A stretch of DNA of 18,058 nt, taken from positions 1 to 18,058 of the forward strand of contig JAUQYY010000362.1 in the NCBI GenBank assembly GCA_030587505.1, given 5' to 3'. The notes under the pieces are model-generated. The model was not told where the DNA came from. It worked only from the letters and a program-made list of their open reading frames with translations, and did not search any database. This document shows, in pieces, positions 12,254 to 18,058 of this stretch. This stretch comes from Candidatus Sigynarchaeota archaeon (lineage in GTDB: Archaea > Asgardarchaeota > Jordarchaeia > Jordarchaeales > Jordarchaeaceae). Each line of letters starts with the position of its first letter. Within the stretch, counting starts at the first letter, position 1. The translations under genes were made by a program, and so were the position numbers.

Positions 12254-14014
12254 ATGATTGGTTTGGTTAAACCGCAGGGAATCAAGGTTAAGTGGCGAGA
12301 GTGGAATGAGGAGACGTTCCGGGAAGCCGAGAAGAAGGGGAAGTTGGTGCTCCTCAACCTCTCAGCCTCGTGGTGTCTGTGGTGCCGCATCATGGATGAA
12401 ACCTCCTACTCCGACCCCGACATTGTGGAGTCCATCAACACCAGGTTCGTCCCGGTGCGTGTCGACATTGACAGGAGGCCGGACATCGCGGAGCGCTACA
12501 ACTTCGGGGGCTCCCCCACAACCGCGTTTCTGACGCCCGAAGGGGAGGTGGTTACTGGAGGGACTTATATTCCGCCTGAGAAGCTCAAAACCATGATTAG
12601 GCAGGTGATTGATTTCTACGAGAAGAACAAGGACAAAATAAATGAAAAGGTACTGGCCCTTGGGAGGATTCGAGCCGAGGCTGAAACCGCGTCAGCCGTG
12701 CTGTTGGAACCCTCAGAATCCATAGTCCAGGACATCATAAACATGCTTGTTGATGATTTTGACTCAACCTATGGTGGTTTTGGTTCTCAACCCAAGCTCC
12801 CCATGTGCGATGCGGTTGAGTTGGCGCTTGCGCAGTACCAGCTGACAAAGGACGATGTTCTCCTGTACATTGCCACGAAGACTCTGGACGAGATGCGCAC
12901 CCGAAACATCCACGACAAGGTTGAGGGGGGATTCTTCAGGTACTCGGTCACTGAGGACTGGTCAACTCTCCACTACGAGAAAATGCTTAATGGAAACGCC
13001 CAGCTCCTCAGAAACTATCTACACGCTTACCAGGTTACGGGAAGGATGGAATACGCCGAAACCGCCACTGGGATCATACGGTACGTTGATTCAACTCTCT
13101 CTCGGGAGAATGGGGGATTTTACGGTAGCCAAGCCTCCGACGAGCAATACTACAAGCTTAGCGGCGAAGAAAGAGCGGAAGCATCTCCCCCACCCGTGGA
13201 CAAAACAGTTTATACCAACTGGAACTCCCTAATGGTTTCAGCCTACCTGGATGCGTACGCCACACTGGGGCTAGAGGACTGCAGAAACCACGCGGTCAAA
13301 ACCCTAGACTTCCTCGCGGAAAAGCTTTATCGGAAGGGTATCGGACTGTACCACTACTTTGATGGAAAGCCCAGAGTGACTGGTCTTCTCAGCGACCACC
13401 TGTTTTTTACCAGAGCCCTCATTGACGCCTACCAGACGCTGGGTGGGGGAGCGTATCTCGAGCTTGCCCTTGAGGTGGCTGACCTCATGGTTGACAGTTT
13501 CGTCGACATGAAAAACGGCGGAGTATTCGACATTCTCCCGGGCGCCGACGCGGTGGGTCTCCTCAAGAACAGGAGAAAAACAATCACGCAGAACGGGTTG
13601 GCAGCGGGCACGTTCAACACGCTGCACAACCTCACAGGCAACGATGTCTACCACGCCGTGGCTGAAGTCACGCTGTCCTTCTTCACGAAAACCTACCAGT
13701 CCTACGGGCTGCACGCAGCGGCGTACGCAATGGCGTTGGACAGGTTCCTCAACCCGCCGGTGAGAATCGTCACAGTAGGCTCCAAATCCGACGAAAAAAC
13801 ACGCAAACTTCACACAAAGGCGCTTAGCATATTCGAACCCAGAAGGGTCGCCGAGCTACTAGACACCGAGGAAGATGTGGAGAAAATCCAGATGTACGGG
13901 CTCCCAAAAGCCACGGAGCCAGCGGTGTACGCCCTTATAGAAAACATACGCTCACCGCCGGTAAAAGAACCAGACGAGGTCATACCCAAGCTTACAAGCT
14001 TCATACAAAGATAA
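12254..14014 (+). CDS. DUF255/YyaL-family protein: thioredoxin domain plus (alpha/alpha)6-like barrel
   Basis: 586 residues, somewhat shorter than the usual 640-690 of the YyaL/SSP411 family. Residues 15-125 are a thioredoxin fold with the redox motif CLWC (Cys41, Cys44) in LSASWCLWCRIMDE, followed by VPVRVDIDRRPDIAERY and the cis-Pro loop GGSPTTAFLTPEG. Residues about 155-500 form the helical glycoside-hydrolase-like barrel: DSTYGGFGSQPKLP, GGFFRYSVTEDWSTLHYEKML and VYTNWNSLMVSAYLDAY are the family blocks. The classical N-terminal NPVDWYPWG box is reduced to VKWREWNEE. The reaction is unknown; a disulfide or sugar-related role is guessed from the domains. Starts: GTG 12251, ATG 12254 and TTG 12263 are in frame; GGTGAT at 12250-12255 lies 7 nt before TTG 12263, which may be the true start. 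Monocistronic. Confidence 0.86.
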   Translation: MIGLVKPQGIKVKWREWNEETFREAEKKGKLVLLNLSASWCLWCRIMDETSYSDPDIVESINTRFVPVRVDIDRRPDIAERYNFGGSPTTAFLTPEGEVVTGGTYIPPEKLKTMIRQVIDFYEKNKDKINEKVLALGRIRAEAETASAVLLEPSESIVQDIINMLVDDFDSTYGGFGSQPKLPMCDAVELALAQYQLTKDDVLLYIATKTLDEMRTRNIHDKVEGGFFRYSVTEDWSTLHYEKMLNGNAQLLRNYLHAYQVTGRMEYAETATGIIRYVDSTLSRENGGFYGSQASDEQYYKLSGEERAEASPPPVDKTVYTNWNSLMVSAYLDAYATLGLEDCRNHAVKTLDFLAEKLYRKGIGLYHYFDGKPRVTGLLSDHLFFTRALIDAYQTLGGGAYLELALEVADLMVDSFVDMKNGGVFDILPGADAVGLLKNRRKTITQNGLAAGTFNTLHNLTGNDVYHAVAEVTLSFFTKTYQSYGLHAAAYAMALDRFLNPPVRIVTVGSKSDEKTRKLHTKALSIFEPRRVAELLDTEEDVEKIQMYGLPKATEPAVYALIENIRSPPVKEPDEVIPKLTSFIQR

Positions 14015-14280
14015 CGGGAAGTGGAAAACGGATAAATAAGAGGCTGGCTGCACAGACCAAACGAAAGTGTCTGCTCGACTATAATTCCCACCCTTAAAGG
14101 AGCTGGAAATTTTGGGTACATGTTGAGCATAAACCACTACACCAAAGGAGTAAATGAGAAGATTAGGTCTTAATTATTGAGACTTGCTGGGGGCTTGAAA
14201 AACGAGTTATGCCTACATGAAGGCTCTGGAATCCGCACCGGAACGATGATAAGGGAATAAGCTGGCTAGGGTGGGGAAAA
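14015..14280. other. Gene-poor stretch upstream of methyltransferase remnant
   Basis: No supported gene. Short frames exist (for example a 16-codon ATG frame at 14120) but lack ribosome-binding sites or family features. The last 60 bases are in frame with the methyltransferase remnant and may be decayed coding DNA. Confidence 0.4.
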
Positions 14281-14448
14281 TTGGGAGATATCCGGGAGCA
14301 TATCGTCGACCTCATAGAGGCGGAGGGAAACAGGGTTCTTGAGATCGGAGTAGGCACCGGAACCCAAACCCTACAAACGCTCTTTTCTTGGAACCAGAAA
14401 ACAGAAGCTGCCAGAATCGCTTTCGAAAAATATCAAGAAACTAAATAA
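14281..14448 (+). pseudogene. Remnant of class I SAM-dependent methyltransferase
   Basis: A 55-codon frame from TTG 14281 to TAA. It contains HIVDLIEAEGNRVLEIGVGTGTQT, split here as HIVDLIEAE then VLEIGVGTGTQT. The second part is motif I of class I methyltransferases (hydrophobic strand, then E/D-x-G-x-G-x-G), which binds S-adenosylmethionine. After only five more residues it runs into a Lys/Glu-rich helix (TEAARIAFEKYQETK) and stops, so motifs II to IV are absent. Intact enzymes have about 200 residues or more. The frame stays open back to 14221, after a TGA at 14218. GGTGGGG at 14271-14276 sits 4 nt before the TTG, so a short product might still be made. Most likely a gene with an internal or 3' deletion. 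Confidence 0.55.
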
Positions 14449-14666
14449 AAACTAATCGAGAGTATCAAAAAGGTGGTGTTGGAATCTGGAACCTTATTTT
14501 CCCAAATCACCAGCAGTTGATTCTTTTGGAGTGATAACTACAAAGAGAAGAAAGAAGAAAGGTCGAGAGAAAGGCTAAGGGAACTTCCCAATTAGCAGAG
14601 ATACGGGTACAACTGGTATATAGCTCTTCTGCTCTTTCTCTTGAACCAAGACAAATGTATACCTAA
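14449..14666. other. Gene-poor stretch downstream of methyltransferase remnant
   Basis: No supported gene. GGTGGTG at 14472-14478 is followed by TTG, but that frame ends after 12 codons. A short purine-rich run (14541-14575) encodes only a Lys/Arg peptide without a start. No clear terminator for the convergent thiolase is seen. Confidence 0.35.
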
Positions 14667-15836
14667 CTAAGGTGTTCTTCCCAGTATCATTACTCCGTTG
14701 AGCTGCTCTGTTCCGCCCATTGCGTGTGCGAAGGTTGTTTCGGCGTCTGGAACCTGGTGTTTTCCTGCTTTTCCCTGGACCTGCAAAGCCGCCTCAGCGA
14801 CTCTGTTCATACCACTGGCTCCTATGGGGTTTGTGCAGAGAACTCCTCCCGAAGGATCGCAGGGCAGCTCACCACCCCTGAAGACAACCCTGTCCTCCAC
14901 CAGCTTGCAAGCTTCTCCCTTTTCGCAGAAGCCAAAGCACTCGTAGTACAGGAGCTCCTGGAACGTGAAGGGGTTGTAAACCTCTGCAACATCTAGCTGT
15001 TTCAGGGGATTCGTTATTCCCGCCATCTTGTACGCCGCCCTGGCGGCTTCGATCGCTGAGTCCCAGAGCACCTTGTCGCTGTCACCGAGCCAGTACTCGT
15101 CACCCCTGTACCCAACACCCTTCACCCACACCGGTGTGTCCGTTATCCTCCTCGCCTTCTCCTCCGAGGCGAAAATGATCGCGGTTGCCCCGTCGGATGA
15201 TGGACACACATCCAAAAGTCTGACCGGGTAGCATATGATTCTGGATTTCAGAACGTCGTCCACCGTGATTTTTATCTGGATATGCGCGTAGGGGTTGTCG
15301 AGCGCATCGTTGTGGTTCCTCACCGAAACCTCAGCCGCAGCCAATCGAATCCTGTCCTCAGGAATGTCATACCTGTGAATGTACTCGTTCGACTGCATCG
15401 CGAAGACGCTCGGAGCTCCGGCGACGAAGGGCTGCTGGAAGGCTGTTTCAACAACGGTGGTCATCACCCCCTGCGGTTCTCCCTCGTACTGTTTCTCCGC
15501 CCCTATCGCCAACACCACGTCGAAGAGACCCGAAGCAACATGATAAAACGCGGAGTGAGCAACCGACATCCCTGTGGTTCCGCAGGTGGCAATACGCATC
15601 AAGGGTTTTTGAGCCGCCCCGGCTGGGTCGCAGCCCCAGTAGAGGTGTGGTGCGTTAACTCCCTCCATGGGTGCGGGCATGGAGCCGGTTACAACGGCGT
15701 CTATCTCCTCAATTTGGAGTTCGGCGTCATTAAGAGCCTTGTTAACAGCGTCGTAAATCAGCTCTGGAAAACTCGCATCTAGTCTCTTGCCGTGTTTTGT
15801 TTGCCCGGTGCCAACTATAGCCACTTTTCTAACCAT
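14667..15836 (-). CDS. Thiolase-family protein (archaeal SCP-x/acetyl-CoA acetyltransferase type)
   Basis: 389 residues, full length for archaeal thiolases. The N-terminal part begins KVAIVGTGQTKHG. Cys85 in RIATCGTTGMSVAHSAF is the nucleophilic Cys position. The C-terminal part has PSGGVLCTNPIGASG, in which Asn336 replaces the usual His of the GHPxGxxG motif, and AHAMGG, in which Met373 stands where the CxG Cys is found. GKAGKHQVPDA is typical of archaeal paralogues that are often paired with a DUF35 OB-fold protein; no DUF35 gene is next to it. It could bind acyl-CoA for condensation or cleavage with modified chemistry. Start ATG 15836 follows GGAAGGAT. Its promoter (15980-15994) lies about 150 bp upstream, leaving a long GC-rich leader. 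Confidence 0.85.
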   Translation of the reverse strand: MVRKVAIVGTGQTKHGKRLDASFPELIYDAVNKALNDAELQIEEIDAVVTGSMPAPMEGVNAPHLYWGCDPAGAAQKPLMRIATCGTTGMSVAHSAFYHVASGLFDVVLAIGAEKQYEGEPQGVMTTVVETAFQQPFVAGAPSVFAMQSNEYIHRYDIPEDRIRLAAAEVSVRNHNDALDNPYAHIQIKITVDDVLKSRIICYPVRLLDVCPSSDGATAIIFASEEKARRITDTPVWVKGVGYRGDEYWLGDSDKVLWDSAIEAARAAYKMAGITNPLKQLDVAEVYNPFTFQELLYYECFGFCEKGEACKLVEDRVVFRGGELPCDPSGGVLCTNPIGASGMNRVAEAALQVQGKAGKHQVPDAETTFAHAMGGTEQLNGVMILGRTP

Positions 15837-15961
15837 ACTTATCCTTCCTATCAGTTTCAGGCTTTCAACCTCTAAACCCTCTCACCAGGGTTTCTGTTGA
15901 GTGGGCCTTTTGCGAACGCCCAAGTAGGGGTTTCCCTTCCGGGTTCCCTCGTGTCTTCTTG
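15837..15961 (-). promoter_or_regulatory. Long structured 5' leader of thiolase mRNA (candidate RNA switch)
   Basis: If transcription begins about 26 nt after the TATA box at 15980-15994, the leader is about 125 nt, versus 0-55 nt for most other genes here. On the minus strand AAACCCT (plus 15887-15893) and AGGGTTT (15874-15880) form a perfect 7-bp stem around a GGTGAG loop. A second copy of GAAACCC (15928-15934) could compete for the same GGGTTT. A GGGC/GCCC pair lies at 15903-15921 and two GGGAA-CCC blocks at 15928-15948. No known riboswitch class recognised. Confidence 0.35.
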
Positions 15962-15979
15962 AACTCTTGATATGTTCAA

Positions 15980-15994
15980 CTATTAATATAAGTT
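15980..15994 (-). promoter_or_regulatory. TATA box for thiolase
   Basis: AACTTATATTAATAG on the minus strand, centred near 15987 and preceded by purine-rich GTGAAAAA, a plausible BRE. The predicted start is near 15961. Confidence 0.5.
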
Positions 15995-16096
15995 TTTTCA
16001 CGATTTTTCTCTCTCTCCTGCTTATTGAAGAGCTTATCAGTGGTGAGACTCGTTCCTGACGCTTGTCCATGAAAACATGTCTCGGTTGACTGCACA

Positions 16097-16110
16097 AACT
16101 TTTAATATTT
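16097..16110 (+). promoter_or_regulatory. TATA box for PHP hydrolase
   Basis: AACTTTTAATATTT centred near 16105 predicts a start near 16131 and a leader of about 85 nt containing GAGGT at 16204-16208, 7 nt before TTG 16216. The stretch 15995-16096 contains GAGAC/GTCTC at 16046-16050 and 16079-16083 as a loose inverted pair, otherwise nothing. Confidence 0.4.
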
Positions 16111-16215
16111 GAAGTCTCCACTCTCAAGATGCTTGCCGCGAGTGTTACCCACGCTACGGTTCAAAACGAACAAAAAGGAATTAACTGGTAATAGCTAAAT
16201 CTTGAGGTTTCCGTT

Positions 16216-16980
16216 TTGAAGTTGGCTAGTGTAGATTTTCACATTCATTCCACGTGGTCCGACGGCTACAGCAGCATAGAGGGCATACTCGACTACTGTG
16301 TCCGAAAGGGTTTAAAGTCTGTGGGGATTACGGATCACTACTCGCACAACAGTGTGAAGTGCTCCCAACTCACGGAAGACCTGTCGGGGTACTTCGAGGA
16401 TCTGCTTTCGGCCTCCGAAAAGTACCGGGACAAAATAATCGTGAAGAAGGGCATAGAGATAGACACGAGGGCGTGTGTTTTTGACTCTCCGGAGGAGATG
16501 AGGGTTCTCACCTCCAAGAGGTTCGACTACTACCTCTTCGAGTACGTCACCGACAACTTTGGTGCGGGTGCGAATTTCCTACCCTACAAGAATAACAGAA
16601 AGCCCCTCGTTCTGCTGAACCGCATACGTGACTTTAAGCGTCTCCTCCCCAAGGAGTGCTCCGTCGGTCTCGCCCACGCTTACCTCCACATACTGCCCGA
16701 CGAGGAGCTCAGGGAGGCGATTGAAATACTGACAGACGCAGACATCTTCGTGGAGCTCAACTCCACGTACCAGAACTACAAGATGGACGGGTTTGAGCGG
16801 ATATTCGAAACAAGGGAGATAAAGCTCTCCCTAGGGTCGGATGCGCACACGCTTCACCAGATCGGCAAGCTCACACAGCCCCTGAAATACGTCAGAAAGT
16901 ACAACGCGGAGGACAGACTCGTCTTCACCGAAGGCATAGACGAACTAGAAATAGAGCTCAAGAAAACCCCAACGATCTAA
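16216..16980 (+). CDS. PHP-domain metal-dependent hydrolase
   Basis: 254 residues from TTG 16216, supported by GAGGT 7 nt upstream. The polymerase and histidinol phosphatase (PHP) fold binds two or three metals. The full set of motifs is present: His9 and His11 (DFHIHSTWSDG), Asp40-His41 (GITDH), Glu81 (KGIEID), His154 (GLAHAYLH), and Asp209 and His211 (LGSDAH). Relatives include histidinol phosphatase, YcdX-type phosphatases and nucleotide or phosphoester hydrolases. Without the extra domains of PolX or RNase P30-like proteins, a free-standing phosphoesterase is most likely; the substrate is unknown. No his genes lie nearby. Its stop overlaps that of the convergent MFS gene by 4 bp. Confidence 0.9.
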   Translation: MKLASVDFHIHSTWSDGYSSIEGILDYCVRKGLKSVGITDHYSHNSVKCSQLTEDLSGYFEDLLSASEKYRDKIIVKKGIEIDTRACVFDSPEEMRVLTSKRFDYYLFEYVTDNFGAGANFLPYKNNRKPLVLLNRIRDFKRLLPKECSVGLAHAYLHILPDEELREAIEILTDADIFVELNSTYQNYKMDGFERIFETREIKLSLGSDAHTLHQIGKLTQPLKYVRKYNAEDRLVFTEGIDELEIELKKTPTI

Positions 16981-18058
16981 CCTCTATTACCCCGCGGAGC
17001 TCCTCCTGCTCCTCCCCCAACCATCAAATCTTTTTCCACCTCTGCTTGTCTGTCTGATTTTTTCATTGTTTCTTGCATGTAGACCTGTGATACGAGAAGG
17101 ACTATTACCAGTATCATGCTGTAAAAGAAGAACATTGATTCGAATCCGAAGTTGGAGCTTATTAGCGCTCCGACCACGGGGCCGATGCTGTAGCCCACGA
17201 AAAACGCTATAGCGAAGAGTGACTCAACAGTTGCGTACGCTTTAATGTTTCTGTCCTGAAGCGACTCTATGGCTAGGGGTGTCAGGGGTGTGAAGGCTAC
17301 GGTTCCAACGGCCGCTGCGGCCACTATACAAACCGTCAAACTCACAGGATCCCCACAGAAGGGGATGACCAAGTTCACCCCCGCGAGGAGAACCAACCCC
17401 CATATGATGAAAACCTTTCTTCCATACCTGTCGGACAGTCTACCCACCAATGGTTGAAACACCGCGTAGCTCAGGGACGCGGCTCCGAAAACCAATCCTA
17501 TCTGCGTGCTGGAGAGTGAAAAACGCCCCGAAAGGTACGGAGGCATCAAGGGCTCGATGAACCCCCAGAAAATCATCGTCAAAACGTTAATGAGAATGAT
17601 TATGACTATGTTTCTGACTCCCAGAGCCTTCCTAACCACCTCCCTATACGACGGCGCCTCCACCGCTTTTTCCCGCCTCTTAACCCTTAGTCTAAAGAAC
17701 ATGTAAACAAACATGAACAGAGACAAGCCAGCAAGCAGCAGAAAGGGAAAACTGAAGCTCACATCCGATAACACTCCTCCGATCAGAGGCCCGGCTATGC
17801 CACCCACGCTAGTTACCCCTGTTGCGAGCCCGAGTTTCTCTCCCTTATCTCTCCCGGGAAAGGTGTCCGCTACAAGCGCTATGGCTGAAGACCACGTTGC
17901 AGAAGCGGCTAAACCCTGCACAGCCCTGCACGCCGCGATCGCCAGCACGCTTCGAGCCAGAGGATAGAGAAGCGAAGCCACACCGAGAAGCAGCATCCCC
18001 GTAATCATGAAAGGCCTCCTGCCGTAGCGGTCCGACATTAACCCGAAGGGAATGGTGG
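16977..18058 (-). CDS. MFS transporter (DHA1-like), partial at 5' end
   Basis: The frame is open from the right edge to TAG 16977, 360 codons, so only the first 40-50 residues are missing. At the edge the frame reads TIPFGLMSDRYGRRPF, the MFS motif A between helices 2 and 3, so the ATG at 18038 inside this motif is not the true start. A second motif A copy (GRLSDRYGRKVF) marks the start of the C-terminal half. About 10 membrane helices remain in the usual 6+6 plan with a central charged loop (RLRVKRREKAVEAP). The tail is Gly-rich (GGGAGGAPRGNRG). This resembles drug/proton antiporters of the DHA1 type; the substrate is unknown. It is convergent with the PHP gene. Confidence 0.9.
   Translation of the reverse strand, partial: TIPFGLMSDRYGRRPFMITGMLLLGVASLLYPLARSVLAIAACRAVQGLAASATWSSAIALVADTFPGRDKGEKLGLATGVTSVGGIAGPLIGGVLSDVSFSFPFLLLAGLSLFMFVYMFFRLRVKRREKAVEAPSYREVVRKALGVRNIVIIILINVLTMIFWGFIEPLMPPYLSGRFSLSSTQIGLVFGAASLSYAVFQPLVGRLSDRYGRKVFIIWGLVLLAGVNLVIPFCGDPVSLTVCIVAAAAVGTVAFTPLTPLAIESLQDRNIKAYATVESLFAIAFFVGYSIGPVVGALISSNFGFESMFFFYSMILVIVLLVSQVYMQETMKKSDRQAEVEKDLMVGGGAGGAPRGNRG

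Noticed and set aside
14541..14577. Short Lys/Arg-rich peptide frame
   Set aside because: There is no start codon at a usable distance from a ribosome-binding site, and the frame arises from an AG-rich run.
16001..16100. Possible C/D-box small RNA near the PHP gene
   Set aside because: The GAGAC/GTCTC pair is distant and no RTGATGA and CTGA boxes occur at the required spacing.
15882..16127. 81-codon minus-strand frame upstream of the thiolase
   Set aside because: Its composition looks random (Arg/Ser/Lys-rich), it runs through the thiolase promoter and leader, and no start signal is evident.
1..18058. CRISPR arrays, tRNA or rRNA genes, insertion sequences
   Set aside because: No regularly spaced repeats, no tRNA T-loop plus acceptor pattern and no transposase frame were seen on either strand.

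Overview
The window looks archaeal. Start sites carry GGTG or GAGGT ribosome-binding sites. TATA-like boxes sit about 26 nt upstream of inferred transcript starts, several starts are TTG or GTG, and the metabolic genes are archaeal in type (ADP-forming acyl-CoA synthetase alpha subunit, archaeal-type thiolase, HdrD-like Fe-S protein). A eukaryote-like small GTPase lies next to longin-like and roadblock-like genes, which points to an Asgard archaeon; the lineage within Asgard cannot be resolved from this stretch. The genome is compact and genes lie on both strands. No tRNA, rRNA, CRISPR array or insertion sequence was seen.

Layout. (1) 1-2128: a GTPase signalling block, with a longin-like gene running leftward off the edge, divergent from a Ras-superfamily GTPase that is followed by a roadblock-like protein fused to a winged helix. 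(2) 2199-3563: acyl-CoA dehydrogenase plus a 2[4Fe-4S] ferredoxin. (3) 3716-4252: a double-anchored extracytoplasmic protein, convergent with and overlapping NAD kinase (4246-5118). (4) 5317-8018: a minus-strand operon of an FAD-linked oxidase and a CCG-domain Fe-S protein, divergent from (5) ADP-forming acyl-CoA synthetase alpha (8237-9688). (6) 9785-10426: purN. (7) 10427-12250: a gene-poor stretch holding small genes (a 20-residue Lys/Arg-rich peptide, a 100-residue four-Cys protein, a 46-residue leaderless ORF and a four-helix membrane protein). (8) 12254-14014: a YyaL/DUF255 thioredoxin-fold protein. (9) 14015-14666: a gene-poor stretch with a remnant of a SAM methyltransferase. (10) 14667-15836: an atypical thiolase with a long, GC-rich, possibly structured leader. 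(11) 16216-16980: a PHP hydrolase, convergent with and overlapping an MFS transporter that runs off the right edge.

Taken together, the metabolic genes (acyl-CoA dehydrogenase, ferredoxin, thiolase, ADP-forming CoA ligase, flavin/Fe-S oxidoreductase pair) suit heterotrophic oxidation of acyl-CoA or organic acids with ATP made at the acyl-CoA ligase step. The most unusual content is the GTPase/longin/roadblock-winged-helix block, the thiolase leader and the small genes between 10.4 and 11.5 kb. All functional calls come from reading motifs by eye; no searches were run.
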